From Thioclava arctica (GTDB taxonomy: Bacteria > Pseudomonadota > Alphaproteobacteria > Rhodobacterales > Rhodobacteraceae), in NCBI RefSeq assembly GCF_040892615.1, contig NZ_JBFRYC010000011.1, positions 44,145-108,144 of the forward strand: a stretch of 64,000 nucleotides of DNA, in the 5' to 3' direction. The notes below the pieces were generated by a model that was not told the DNA's origin, ran no database searches, and saw nothing but the letters and a program-made list of their open reading frames with translations. Made by a program: the position numbers and the translations under genes. Position 1 is the first letter of the stretch. Every line of letters begins with the position of its first letter. Shown here piece by piece: positions 1-9,458 of the stretch.

Positions 1-479
1 ACCTCGGTGTGCAAGCGGATCGCCTCGGCAATCTGGGCGCGTTCTTCAGCTTCGGGCATGTCCTTGTGCTCGACCCATTTCAACCCATGGCTGGCGATCT
101 CCCAGCCCGCCTCTTTCATCGCGGCGACCTGTTCGGGGGCCCGCGCGAGGGCTGTCGCCACACCGTAAATCGTCAGCGGCAGGTTCAGCCCGGTAAACAG
201 CCGATGCAGCCGCCAGAACCCGACCCGCGCGCCATAGTCATAGATCGATTCCATGTTCCAATGGCGTTGACCGGGCCATTGCGCAGCGCCCGCGATATCG
301 GACAGGAACGCCTCGGACGCAGCATCGCCATGGAGCACGCAATTCTCGCCGCCCTCCTCGAAGTTCAGCACCATCGAGATCCCCACACGCGCCCTGCCGG
401 GCCATTGCGGATCGGGGGTGGTGCGGCCGTAGCCGCGCAGGTCGCGGGGGTAGCGGGTCATCAGGGGGCGCTCCGTCAT
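1..479 (-). CDS. puuE: Allantoinase, polysaccharide-deacetylase type (partial)
   Basis: Cofactor-independent allantoinase of the PuuE type, which hydrolyses allantoin to allantoate in purine breakdown. Only the N-terminal ~159 residues are present; the gene runs off the left edge. The N terminus carries the family hallmarks YPRDLRGYG, then VLNFEEGGENCVLHGD and NMESIYDYG, and later WEIASHGLKW, the NodB-fold segment that holds a metal/substrate-side His. The ATG at 479 is used; a second in-frame ATG at 461 (MTRYPRD) is the start more often seen in this family. It is transcribed away from the 5-oxoprolinase operon, so the ~300-bp gap between them should hold divergent promoters. Family call is firm from these motifs; substrate is inferred. 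Confidence 0.85.
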   Translation of the reverse strand, partial: MTERPLMTRYPRDLRGYGRTTPDPQWPGRARVGISMVLNFEEGGENCVLHGDAASEAFLSDIAGAAQWPGQRHWNMESIYDYGARVGFWRLHRLFTGLNLPLTIYGVATALARAPEQVAAMKEAGWEIASHGLKWVEHKDMPEAEERAQIAEAIRLHTE

Positions 480-781
480 GGTCTCTAACCGCCTTAGAAG
501 AAAGTAAATCGCGCCAAAGGGAAAGCCCCCATCCGCGCAACTCCGCGTGCTGCAGGGCGATGGACAGGGTATCAGAAAATTGGCTATGGTCCTTGGGTGT
601 CATCGCGAAAATTCATCGGAGAGTGCCCGCAAATGGCCGCTGCTTATCGACCTGTCGCGTGGCCGCGCCTATACGGGAATGACGCGGCGATCAAAGCGCA
701 GATTTCGCCGCTTGAGTATACCCGCAAGCGGTGCACATACGCGCGCGCCTTTGCCCCGCCATTTTCGAGCCGACAACCGAT
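480..781. other. Divergent intergenic region puuE / pxpB
   Basis: About 300 bp separating puuE (leftward) from pxpB (rightward). Small open frames here show no family signature and are not called. It presumably holds both promoters, but no convincing -35/-10 pair or operator palindrome was found by eye. Confidence 0.5.
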
Positions 782-1552
782 ATGATCCTTGAAGACGCCC
801 TTTTGCCCGCAAGCGCACAGGCGCAGGGCGTGCAGATTTTGCCGTTTGGGCAAGATGGCCTTCTGGTGCGGTTCGCGCTAAGCGCAGAGCCATGGGCAAG
901 CACGGCGGCACAAGCGTTTTATGATCATGCCAGCACCGCCGCCCTGCCCTTCTTGCGCGAATTGCTGCCCAGTTTGACCTCGGTTCTGTTTCGGTTTGAC
1001 GACACGAAAATCACCCGTGCAGACTGTGCCCGCCAGATCAGCGCCCTTCTGTCAGAACGCGATTGGCAGTCGGAAACACCGCGCCCGGCGACCCGAGTTT
1101 GGCGCATCCCCGCCGCGTTTGGCGGCGAGAATGGCCCCGATCTTGAGGCGGCCGCCAAGCTTGCAGGTCTGCGCCCCGACGCCGCGATCGAGATGATTTG
1201 CGCCACGCCGCTGCGCGTGCTCGCCATCGGGTTTGCACCCGGTCAGCCCTATCTTGGCCTGCTGCCCGAGGCGTGGAATTTGGCGCGCAGGCAAACCCTC
1301 AACCCGCAGGTTCCCAAAGGCGCTATTGCGGTTGCGGTGCGCCAGTTGGTGCTGTTCTCCAATGCCTCGCCCACCGGATGGCGCCAAATTGCGCGCACCG
1401 CTTTTGCGCCGTTTCGCCCCGATGCAGAGCCAGCCGTGCCATTGCGCGCCGGCGATGCGCTACAGCTTGTGCCGGTCTCTGGCGATCAACTGCGGGCACT
1501 GTTGGAGAGTGGCGACCCCGCAGGCGGCGCGATTTGTGAGAACCGCGCATGA
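782..1552 (+). CDS. pxpB: 5-oxoprolinase subunit PxpB (KipI family)
   Basis: Subunit of the prokaryotic ATP-dependent 5-oxoprolinase PxpABC, which opens 5-oxoproline to glutamate in the cytoplasm. The 256-residue protein shows the family core GFAPGQPYLGLLP near residue 160, followed by RRQTLNPQVPKGAIAVA and SPTGWRQIART, typical of the carboxyltransferase-like C/D domain. The ATG at 782 gives a normal N terminus; an upstream in-frame ATG at 731 would add 17 unsupported residues, and neither has a strong ribosome binding site. Its stop overlaps the start of pxpC by four bases (ATGA), and pxpA follows, so the three form one operon. The protein was earlier named KipI from Bacillus, where it affects a kinase; the oxoprolinase role is favoured by the complete pxpBCA set. 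Confidence 0.9.
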   Translation: MILEDALLPASAQAQGVQILPFGQDGLLVRFALSAEPWASTAAQAFYDHASTAALPFLRELLPSLTSVLFRFDDTKITRADCARQISALLSERDWQSETPRPATRVWRIPAAFGGENGPDLEAAAKLAGLRPDAAIEMICATPLRVLAIGFAPGQPYLGLLPEAWNLARRQTLNPQVPKGAIAVAVRQLVLFSNASPTGWRQIARTAFAPFRPDAEPAVPLRAGDALQLVPVSGDQLRALLESGDPAGGAICENRA

Positions 1553-2568
1553 CGGCGCAGATCATCATTCACAAGGCAGGACCGGGGCTGAGCGTGCAGG
1601 ATCTGGGCCGCGTCGGGCAGACCCATCTGGGGCTGTCTCGTGGCGGTGCGGCGGATCGTCTTGCCCTTTATGAGGCCGCCGCGCTGCTAGGGCTTTCTGC
1701 CCCGATTGCGGCTTTGGAAATGCCAATTTTCGGAGGTGTTTTTGAGGTGAGCGTGCCCAGTCGGTTCGCGTTGACGGGGGCACCGATGCGCGCCCAGATC
1801 GGCACGCGCGCCCTTGCTTGGAACGCAAGCCACCACCTGCAGCCCGGCGAGATCCTGACCATTGGCGCGGCCACCGCCGGGGTGTTTGGCTATCTCACCT
1901 TTGCCGCCGGGCTAGAGGTGGCACCTCGGCTTGGCAGTCGCTCAACCCATCTGACGGCGGGTCTGGGAAGCGCCCTTCAGGCCGGTACGCACCTTGCGCT
2001 TGGCACCGACACCTCGCAAGATCACGCGGATATGGTGCTGCGCAGCGACACCCGGTTTCAGGGCGGCCCACTGCGCTATATCTATGGCCCGCAGACGGGG
2101 CTGTTTGATGTGCAAACCGTTGCGCGCTTTGATAAAACGACTTTCACGCGCGCGCCTTCGGGCAATCGTCAGGGCGTGTTGCTCCAATCCGGTACGGCGC
2201 CATTTCCCGCGCAGGCCCCCGCCGGGCTGGCCTCGGATTTTATCCAAGAGGGCGATATTCAGATGACGGGCGACGGGCACCCTTTCGTGCTGCTCAGCGA
2301 ATGCCAGACGATTGGCGGCTATCCCCGCATTGGCACCGTTCTGGCCTGCGACATCCCCCGCATCGCACAGGCCCCCGCGGGCGCGCCTGTGAAGTTTACC
2401 CACGTCTCATTGGCCGAGGCCGACCGCATTGCCGCCAGCCAAAAGACCCTGCTGCAAGACCTGCGCCGCCAAATCAGACCGTTGATCCGCGATCCGCGCA
2501 CGATCCCTGATTTGCTGGGCTATCAACTCATTAGCGGCGTCAGTGCCGGGCGCGAACCAGAGGAGTGA
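1549..2568 (+). CDS. pxpC: 5-oxoprolinase subunit PxpC (KipA family)
   Basis: Partner of PxpB in 5-oxoproline hydrolysis; this is the biotin-carboxylase-carboxyltransferase-like subunit (AHS2/KipA). The 339-residue protein begins with the family pattern IHKAGPGLSVQDLGRVGQ and LGLSRGGAADR, and has the later LLSECQTIGGYPRIG segment that is strongly conserved. Length fits the family. Translation is probably coupled to pxpB through the ATGA overlap, and pxpA starts three bases after its stop. No catalytic biotin site is expected or seen. Confidence 0.92.
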   Translation: MTAQIIIHKAGPGLSVQDLGRVGQTHLGLSRGGAADRLALYEAAALLGLSAPIAALEMPIFGGVFEVSVPSRFALTGAPMRAQIGTRALAWNASHHLQPGEILTIGAATAGVFGYLTFAAGLEVAPRLGSRSTHLTAGLGSALQAGTHLALGTDTSQDHADMVLRSDTRFQGGPLRYIYGPQTGLFDVQTVARFDKTTFTRAPSGNRQGVLLQSGTAPFPAQAPAGLASDFIQEGDIQMTGDGHPFVLLSECQTIGGYPRIGTVLACDIPRIAQAPAGAPVKFTHVSLAEADRIAASQKTLLQDLRRQIRPLIRDPRTIPDLLGYQLISGVSAGREPEE

Positions 2569-2571
2569 GCG

Positions 2572-3327
2572 ATGCTCAAGGTTGATCTCAATTCTGACAT
2601 TGGCGAGGGCTTTGGCCCTTGGGCGACGGGCGATGACGCTGGGCTGATGGAGGTTATCTCTTCGGCCAATATCGCTTGTGGGTTTCATGCGGGCGATCCC
2701 GATGTGATGGCGACGACGATGGATTTGGCACAGCGCAAGGGTGTGGCACTTGGCGCGCATCCGGGGTTTCCCGATTTGCAGGGCTTCGGGCGGCGGCGGA
2801 TGGGGCTGTCACCGGGCGCGATCCGTAACTTGATCACCTATCAACTGGGGGCCGCACAAGCGATGGCGCGGGCTGCGGGCGGGTCCTTGCGCCATTTCAA
2901 GCTGCACGGAGCGCTGTCAAACATGGCGAGTGAGGACGCCGCGCTGGCGCGCACCTGCTTTGAGGCGGCGTTGCGCGTGCAGCCCGATCTGGTGATCATG
3001 GTGCAACCGCTCACCGCCATGGATCAGGCGGTGCGCGATCTGGGCTGCGCCTGGGCGGGCGAAATCTATGCCGACCGCAGCTATAATGACGATGCGACGC
3101 TCTGCGCACGCTCTGCCCCCGGTGCGGTTTTACACGACCCCACAGAGATCGCTACGCGGATGCTGGAGATGCTGCGCGCGGGCGCGATCATTGCACGATC
3201 TGGCAAGCAGATTCCTTGCCGGATCGACACGATCTGCGTGCATGGCGACACAGCGGGCGCGCTTGGCGTGGCGCGCAAGTTGCGCCAAAGCCTTGAGGCC
3301 GCCGACGTTGCCATCGCCCCGTTTTGA
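2572..3327 (+). CDS. pxpA: 5-oxoprolinase subunit PxpA (LamB/YcsF family)
   Basis: Third 5-oxoprolinase subunit, a LamB/YcsF-fold protein of 251 residues. Hallmarks are DLNSDIGEGFG at residues 4-14, ANIACGFHAGDP around residue 35, GAHPGFPD around 63 and a KLHGALSNMA segment where most members read KPHGALYN. A strong ribosome binding site (GAGGAG) lies just before the ATG. It completes the pxpBCA operon. After its stop there is a 200-bp gap to the initiator tRNA gene, with only a weak CCCTTT/AAAGGG hairpin at 3380-3395. Confidence 0.92.
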   Translation: MLKVDLNSDIGEGFGPWATGDDAGLMEVISSANIACGFHAGDPDVMATTMDLAQRKGVALGAHPGFPDLQGFGRRRMGLSPGAIRNLITYQLGAAQAMARAAGGSLRHFKLHGALSNMASEDAALARTCFEAALRVQPDLVIMVQPLTAMDQAVRDLGCAWAGEIYADRSYNDDATLCARSAPGAVLHDPTEIATRMLEMLRAGAIIARSGKQIPCRIDTICVHGDTAGALGVARKLRQSLEAADVAIAPF

Positions 3328-3527
3328 CGCACCAAGCATGCCAAGCTGTCCGGGTCTGATGGCGCGCAAGCCCCCAGAACCCTTTGTAAAAAGGGGCCGC
3401 AGTGCAGTCCGCATCCCGCAGCCCAAGAAAATTTGCGCCCGCCCTCATCGGTGTCAAAAAAACTTCAAACTTTCTACTGTGAAGCCATTGCGCTTCCCCG
3501 CGTGGTGGCCTATCTAGCCCCCATTGG

Positions 3528-3607
<80 letters not shown>

Positions 3608-3631
3608 TAACTAAGCATTATCAATGCACTA

Positions 3632-3654
3632 AGAGCCACCTTCGGGTGGCTCTT
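3632..3654 (+). terminator. Hairpin terminator after tRNA-fMet (element-borne)
   Basis: Perfect 9-bp stem AGAGCCACC / GGTGGCTCT around the stable TTCG tetraloop, followed by a short T run. It lies inside the element, 27 bases past the tRNA, and would now end tRNA-fMet transcription. Confidence 0.75.
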
Positions 3655-3671
3655 TGCGTTTGCCCACGAAC

Positions 3672-3693
3672 CGTGGAAGCACTGTGGAAGCAA
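3672..3693 (+). repeat. Candidate integrase arm-type sites, left end
   Basis: Two direct repeats GTGGAAGCA spaced 11 bp start to start. The same arrangement (GTGGAAACA then GTGGAAGCA, same 11-bp spacing, same orientation) occurs at 11838-11859 near the other end; 18 of 22 positions match. Paired short repeats near both ends are what tyrosine integrases use as arm-binding sites. Function is inferred. Confidence 0.5.
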
Positions 3694-4045
3694 CAGGGAG
3701 ATGTTTTCGGGTGTGGCCAAAATGCGCCATCTGGATTGAACGCGACGAGCGAACGCCGCTTGCGGCCCTCTCCTGCCGTTCGTCGAGGCGCCTCGCGCCG
3801 CAGTGCAGCTTCCCCAGAGCGGCCGTTGGCGCTTGAGAACAGCGCTTTGTCCCCAGCCGACATCTGACTCGCGGCCGACCGTTGAGGCGCAGCCTCTCTA
3901 AAGTGGAGGGTCGTCACAGCTTGCAGCATGGACGCGGCCTTGCCGGTCGGAAATGCGGGACGAACCGGGCTTGTGCCACGGCTTTCCTATGCCCGTCAAA
4001 ACTCTATGACCTGACATCTTGGCGGCCCCGCCGTATATAGCAGCC

Positions 4046-7000
4046 ATGCGCTTCATTTCTAACGGTCCCACACTACCACGCCCTCTCCTCGCAGCCGCAG
4101 ATGCGGGCGATGTAGTATTCGTCTGCGGTGCGGGAGTATCGCTTGCTCGTGCGGGGCTGCCGACATTCCAGGGCCTGCTCGACAGCGTTGTGAGACACCT
4201 CCGACCGGCCCCCGACGGCCTCGCAGCACAGGCACTGGCCGCGGAGGCGCAGCTACGCTTGGCGAACCCGCCGATTGAACTGCCGCCGGGCTTTTCCGGC
4301 ATCGCCACGCCCGACAGGGTCTTCGGACTACTGGAAGAGGAATTCGGGAGAGAGGTCGTCGAGCGGACCGTCGCCAACATTCTAACACCCGCGGAAGACG
4401 CAGATCTCTCGGCTCACCAGACGGTCTTACGCCTCGCTTGTGGGTCGTATGAGGTGCCCCGACTCGTGACGACCAATTTCGACCGGCTTTTTGAGATGGC
4501 AGACCCGAACATTCCTGTCCATCTCCCGCCCAAGCTCGACCCAGGGGCTCGCGGAATTGTCAAGTTGCATGGCTCGGTTGATGCAATGAGCGATGGTCCG
4601 GACGGCGACGGCTTCGTGCTGTCTGGGGCCGCGTTCGGCGGGGCTTACGTGGCGGACGGCTGGGCGGCGCGGACAATGCGCGCGCTGCTCGAACGCCATA
4701 CCGTCGTGTTCTTGGGCTACGCGGCGGACGACCCGCCAATGCAGTACCTCCTCGAAGGACTGAAGCGGATAGGCGCGCCGACCGCGCGAGCCTACGCTTT
4801 TCAGCCCGGAGTGGACGCTGCACGCCGCTGGGCCGCCCGGGGTGTGACAGCCATTCCCTACGCGACGGAGAATGATCATGCCGCGCTATGGGACACACTC
4901 GAGGCGTGGGCCGACCGCGTGGCAGACGCGCCGACATGGCGGAGGACGATGGTCGATATGGCGCGACGGGGTCCGCGCGATCTCGCACCTCACGAACGCG
5001 GGCAGGTAGCCGACCTCGTGAGCACAACTGAGGGAGCGAAGGTCTTCGCTAACGTCGACGATCCACCCCCGGCGGAGTGGATCTGTGTGTTGGACCGCTG
5101 CATCCGATATGGAGCGCCAGGCGGCGAGGCGCCGCATCGCTACAGTCAAGAAGAGTCGGACCTCGACCCTTTTGCGCTATACGGACTGGACGACGATCCG
5201 GTCATCAACGTCGATACGACTAATCCTGGACGTCCATCGCGCGACATCCCGCAAGACGCTTGGGACGGATTATGCTGGACGGATGAGGACCACGCCGAAA
5301 TGCGCGCACGGTCCGAAGCGGGTGTCCCCTCGGCGCATGGTCGTGGTGTCAGTGCCGAGGAGCAAGCAGTTCCACCCCGCGTGGAGGCGCTGGAAGCTTG
5401 GTTCGCATGCGTAGCTGATGAACCTGCTGCGATCTGGTGGTGGGCGCGCCGCGGCGCGCCGCGACGTAGCTTTCGGTGGCAACTCGCCCGCAGACGCGGC
5501 AGATCCGAAGGTCCGACCGATGCATGGGTCGCTTGGGAACGTCTTATTGAATGCGCCGATGACATCGAGAAGGAGCCACTCGGTCATCCATCAATGCGCG
5601 AATACCGCTTTCGAGAGGAGATCGCCCCGACGGGCTGGACGTACATTGCATTGCGCCGGTTCGAGGATCACGCCCGCCCTCGCCTATGCCTCAACCGGGA
5701 CTTCAGCGCCGTCCCGCCGCGCCGCGAGGCGGGAGCTTCCCGATTGGCGATGGTGCAGCTCGACCTCGACTACCGGGAAGCTTTCTGGCGGATGTCAGTG
5801 CCTGATGACATTCTCTCGTCGGTCGTCGCAGCGTTAGGGCGCAATCTCGTCCGGTTTACCTCCCTCCAAGAGGCGCATCCAAAGATCGACCTTTACCAAA
5901 TTCCCCCCTTCGCGCGCCATGATGACCCAGCGGTGAACCGCTACCAGTATGACGACAATCTGGGCGGCATTGTATTTGGCTATTGCGATAAGCTGGATCG
6001 CCTCCGCGAACACGACCGGTCAGCCTTCGACCGCGAGGTCGCTTCGTGGCCGCACGGCCCTGTCCTCTTTGATCGTCTCCGCCTTTGGCATGCTCTTGAT
6101 CCGCAGCGGAGCGACGGAACCACCGTCGCGGCAAATCTCTCGTCGTTGCCGAACGCCCTCCTTTGGCACTCCAGCAGCCGTCGCGATGTGTTGCATGTAT
6201 TCCGGAATCGTTGGGTCCACCTCGATGTCACGCATCGAAGGTTGCTCGCGAAACGGCTTGCGACCGGGCCGGACGCGGATGAGATGTCTTGGTTCGAACC
6301 AGAAAGACGCGAGGCGGCATGTGCATGGCAGCGCTTGAATGCCGTCGGCTGGCTCGTTCGCGAGGGCGTCGATCTTGGGATTGATTGGCGCCGACTGAGA
6401 GAGGAGTGGCGAAGCCTCGTCCCGGACTGGGACGAGAATGAAGTCGAGAATGCGGTCCAGGCCTTCGTGTCGCGAGGCGGCCCGGTTCGGACCGATACGA
6501 ACCATGAGTTTCTCTCCGATGTGCCCATTGAGGATGTAGTCGCGACGGCGGCAGAGCGTGCCGGGCGAACCGAAGACTTTCTCTTGGAAGCGAATCCATT
6601 CCTCGGCCTCACCCAAACCAACCCCGAGCGCGCGCGCGAGGCGATCCGCCGATCGACGGCTGACGCTGCTATGCGTGGGAACGCCCTCCGCACGCTCCTA
6701 ACCGACGCGGCAAACACGGCGGATCGACACCCGATGGAGGAGCTGTTGGCACTCTTGGAGGACTGTTCCGACAACGTCGTGGTGGAGGCAGGGTGCGCCA
6801 TCGGCCATTGGATCGAGAGGAGTTCCAGGGACCGCGACGTCGTTCCCGCCCTCGATGCCTTGCTCGACCGGCTCGTCGAAATCCTCCCGATGATGGAAAG
6901 GTCAGATGCCACGGACGAGGAGGACGATCCAGATTACGTCTTCCGCGCGATCAACGCGCCTGCTGGGCACGTCGCCGAGACCATGATGGCAGACCCACGC

Positions 7001-7846
7001 CTGCCCGATGCCGATCAGCGCACCGGCCTCCCCGACACATGGAGGGCGCGGGCGGAGGCCTTAGTGAATCTGCCTCCGCCCCACGGCGACCACGCATTGA
7101 CAATATTCTCTGGCCAAGCGCCATATCTGCACGCCCACGACTCGAACTGGGTCCAGACCCATCTCCTCCCTCATCTTGAGGGCCCCAGCCGCGCTGTATT
7201 GCTCGCGGGGCTCAGTCGTTGGCATAGAGAACTGCCAATAGACTTCTTCGCATATGTTCGCCCATCGCTGATCGCCGCTGCGGTTGAAGGTAACGATCGG
7301 CGGCGGTCGTTGGTGGATTGGGTCGCAGCGCAGCTCCTGTTTGCATGGCTGCGGGAAGACGACAGCCTGTCTGACGATGCTCTCGATGATGTCCTGCGGC
7401 AGGCAAGCGAGCCGTTCCGGCTCGCCGTTCTATCCCATGCCCGGTCGCTGACGGAGGAGCCCCATAATGGGGCCGTGCGTGACCGGATGGTTCATCTCCT
7501 CGACGCAGTCTGGCCGCGCCAAGCCGCGCTGCGAACCGAGGCCGTCATGGTTGATCTCATCGATGTGGCGCTCGCCGGAGGCGAGGACGTTCCCCGCTTG
7601 GCGGCCGCAGTTACGCAGCATCTGCGGGGCCTGACCGAGTGGCCCGAATTCCATAGGTTCCACCATCTCGACGCGGCGGCGGCGCAACATCCGCTAGAGG
7701 TCCTCATTCTCCTCGACCGCATCGCCCCGGAGGAAGTGGCGCGTCCGGTCTACGGGATGGACGAGATCATCAATGCGATCTTGGCAGCAATACCCGACCT
7801 TGCGGGGGATCGCAGGGTTGAGAAGTTGCGGCGGGCGACAGGATAA
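4046..7846 (+). CDS. Very large SIR2-domain protein, putative anti-phage NADase
   Basis: A 1266-residue protein with an N-terminal SIR2 (sirtuin-like) domain: GAGVS at 28-32, TTNFD at 142-146, KLHGS at 173-177 with the expected catalytic His175, and FLGYAADDPPM at 222-232. Such domains in defence proteins (ThsA, DSR1/DSR2, SIR2-pAgo) destroy NAD+ on phage sensing. The remaining ~970 residues are not recognised with certainty; they are rich in helical, Leu/Trp/Arg-containing stretches, and the layout recalls proteins annotated with a C-terminal DUF4020, a recollection not a search result. No signal peptide or membrane segment is seen. ATG 4046 is preferred over an in-frame TTG at 4019; no clear ribosome binding site precedes it. 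It stands alone, converges on the rep gene, and is the only cargo gene. NAD depletion and phage defence are inferences. Confidence 0.8.
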   Translation: MRFISNGPTLPRPLLAAADAGDVVFVCGAGVSLARAGLPTFQGLLDSVVRHLRPAPDGLAAQALAAEAQLRLANPPIELPPGFSGIATPDRVFGLLEEEFGREVVERTVANILTPAEDADLSAHQTVLRLACGSYEVPRLVTTNFDRLFEMADPNIPVHLPPKLDPGARGIVKLHGSVDAMSDGPDGDGFVLSGAAFGGAYVADGWAARTMRALLERHTVVFLGYAADDPPMQYLLEGLKRIGAPTARAYAFQPGVDAARRWAARGVTAIPYATENDHAALWDTLEAWADRVADAPTWRRTMVDMARRGPRDLAPHERGQVADLVSTTEGAKVFANVDDPPPAEWICVLDRCIRYGAPGGEAPHRYSQEESDLDPFALYGLDDDPVINVDTTNPGRPSRDIPQDAWDGLCWTDEDHAEMRARSEAGVPSAHGRGVSAEEQAVPPRVEALEAWFACVADEPAAIWWWARRGAPRRSFRWQLARRRGRSEGPTDAWVAWERLIECADDIEKEPLGHPSMREYRFREEIAPTGWTYIALRRFEDHARPRLCLNRDFSAVPPRREAGASRLAMVQLDLDYREAFWRMSVPDDILSSVVAALGRNLVRFTSLQEAHPKIDLYQIPPFARHDDPAVNRYQYDDNLGGIVFGYCDKLDRLREHDRSAFDREVASWPHGPVLFDRLRLWHALDPQRSDGTTVAANLSSLPNALLWHSSSRRDVLHVFRNRWVHLDVTHRRLLAKRLATGPDADEMSWFEPERREAACAWQRLNAVGWLVREGVDLGIDWRRLREEWRSLVPDWDENEVENAVQAFVSRGGPVRTDTNHEFLSDVPIEDVVATAAERAGRTEDFLLEANPFLGLTQTNPERAREAIRRSTADAAMRGNALRTLLTDAANTADRHPMEELLALLEDCSDNVVVEAGCAIGHWIERSSRDRDVVPALDALLDRLVEILPMMERSDATDEEDDPDYVFRAINAPAGHVAETMMADPRLPDADQRTGLPDTWRARAEALVNLPPPHGDHALTIFSGQAPYLHAHDSNWVQTHLLPHLEGPSRAVLLAGLSRWHRELPIDFFAYVRPSLIAAAVEGNDRRRSLVDWVAAQLLFAWLREDDSLSDDALDDVLRQASEPFRLAVLSHARSLTEEPHNGAVRDRMVHLLDAVWPRQAALRTEAVMVDLIDVALAGGEDVPRLAAAVTQHLRGLTEWPEFHRFHHLDAAAAQHPLEVLILLDRIAPEEVARPVYGMDEIINAILAAIPDLAGDRRVEKLRRATG

Positions 7847-7986
7847 CGCGGTTACGATAACGGATTTGAGATCAGTGAGTGACAAAAATACATGCCGTGT
7901 CCACCAAGGGTTTAGCTGAAAGTCTGCTTTCCACGTTCCGTGCGCTTCATCGCGAGGCAACAGCGAAAGTCGGTTCACCGCCCTTT

Positions 7987-9138
7987 TCATCGAAACCGAT
8001 ACCGCGCGTGCGCTTTTGCCAATCGCTCATCCACCGGCACCGGATGCTCTCGCCCTGCATCCATGAGCGCACCCGCATGGCGCCGGACAAACGCGTAGAA
8101 GGCCTCCGCGTCGGCGATGTCCTCGGTGGCGGCGCGCGATACTAGAAGGCCGAGCAATTGGCCGTCCAGCATGCGCTTGTGCTCTTCGCGATTGGCGGCC
8201 TTCACGTCTTGCGGGATCACGCCCGAGCGCATGCTTGCCAAGCTGCCGTCTATGGCCACTGTGACGGCCTGCCAGAGCTCGTGGAGGGGCCAGCGCGAGC
8301 GGTTTCGATCTGTGCCGACGATGCAATAACGCATGCGCTGGCCGAAGTCGGTGAAGGCATCTCCGATCATGGCCTCGAGGTCTGCCCAATTGCGCATTTC
8401 CCAGCGATTGCGCAATTGCTTGGAGCCTAGGCGAAGCTCGAAACGCCACACCCTGCTTTTGTCGGGGTCTGTGAGGTCGAGGAGAGGGCGCCCAGCTTCA
8501 GTACGCGCGTGATTCCAGATCGTCAGCCAGCCCGACTTTCCCTTGGCGATTACTTCTGCGCGTTTGTCGTAGATCGCCAGCTGCCGGTTGACCACAGCGC
8601 CAGCCCGTAGGCCGGTGATACGGGTGCCCGTGCCATGCGTCTCGGTTTCTTCCACGCCTGCCCCTTCGGTCACGCGCGTGCCCTGCGGGGCCACCAGGGC
8701 CTCCCTCTCGGGCTCGAACCAGGGCGCGAGGATATCGACGGCAAAATCCACACGGGACACCCGCAGCTGCGTCTCCACATAGGGGATGCCAAGCGCCGCC
8801 ATGCAGTCCTCGAAATGGACGCGTGCCGCCTGAAGGCCGCCGCTCGCAAGCAGGAAGGCCCGGAAATCGACCGTGACGCCAGGATTGTTGGCCGGGCGGT
8901 TCTCGGGGTCGAGGAAGTACCACTCCGCACCGTACTCGCCGGTATGGGCCGAGAAGGCCATGCCTCCTTTGCGGCGCACAGCAAAGGCAATGCCTCCACG
9001 TTCGATCATCGCATCCGCATTGGTGCGGATCGCCTCGGCCTTGGCCGCGACCAATTCTTCGCGCAGCTCAGGGAGAATGTCGGTTGTCACGGTGAATCTC
9101 AGTCCATCGAACCCACGATGCAAGATTTCTGCGTTCAT
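7987..9138 (-). CDS. Replication initiation protein (Rep_trans / RstA-like)
   Basis: A 383-residue protein resembling replication initiation factors of rolling-circle plasmids and filamentous or satellite phages. Visible features are an N-terminal segment LHRGFDGLRFTVT, the middle VSRVDFAVDI and a YDKRAEVIAKGKSGW segment near residue 217, where family members carry the conserved YDK; these are followed by WRFELRLGSKQLR. It is encoded on the minus strand in line with the HTH protein, the unknown protein and the integrase, and its start lies beside a region with two perfect hairpins (9168-9193, 9290-9309) that could be the origin. This suggests the element can replicate after excision. The family call is moderate; catalytic Tyr was not assigned. 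Confidence 0.75.
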   Translation of the reverse strand: MNAEILHRGFDGLRFTVTTDILPELREELVAAKAEAIRTNADAMIERGGIAFAVRRKGGMAFSAHTGEYGAEWYFLDPENRPANNPGVTVDFRAFLLASGGLQAARVHFEDCMAALGIPYVETQLRVSRVDFAVDILAPWFEPEREALVAPQGTRVTEGAGVEETETHGTGTRITGLRAGAVVNRQLAIYDKRAEVIAKGKSGWLTIWNHARTEAGRPLLDLTDPDKSRVWRFELRLGSKQLRNRWEMRNWADLEAMIGDAFTDFGQRMRYCIVGTDRNRSRWPLHELWQAVTVAIDGSLASMRSGVIPQDVKAANREEHKRMLDGQLLGLLVSRAATEDIADAEAFYAFVRRHAGALMDAGREHPVPVDERLAKAHARYRFR

Positions 9139-9458
9139 TTGCGCTGACCTTCGCTTTCGTATTAGTGGAGGGGGGTGTTACAAGACCCCCCTCTGTGCCG
9201 CCGTCCGGTTCATTTGCGCCCGCTTCGCGGGCAGATCGGGCGCTGCGCGCCCTCAAAGGTGCCTCCGGCGGGGCAGCTTTTGTTTTGGGGCCGGGCGCGG
9301 ACGCCCGGCGGCGATTGTTGGGAGGTTCCGCCCAGGTGAGCACCGGGCAGGAAGGTGGCAAAGGAAGGGCGCGAGACCTTATGGCCCCGCGCCCAGTTGA
9401 AGCCTTCCGGCCCCAAAATCCCGCGCGGTGCTGCCAACCCCAACGCGGGCAAAACTCA
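9139..9458. other. Hairpin-rich region upstream of rep, possible origin
   Basis: A 320-bp gap on the 5' side of rep without a convincing gene. It contains two perfect hairpins: GAGGGGGGT / ACCCCCCTC with loop GTTACAAG at 9168-9193, and GCCGGGCG / CGCCCGGC with loop CGGA at 9290-9309. Rolling-circle origins use a hairpin with the nick in the loop near the rep gene, so this is a candidate double-strand origin; it could equally be the rep promoter and an attenuator or terminator for the HTH gene. Confidence 0.4.
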
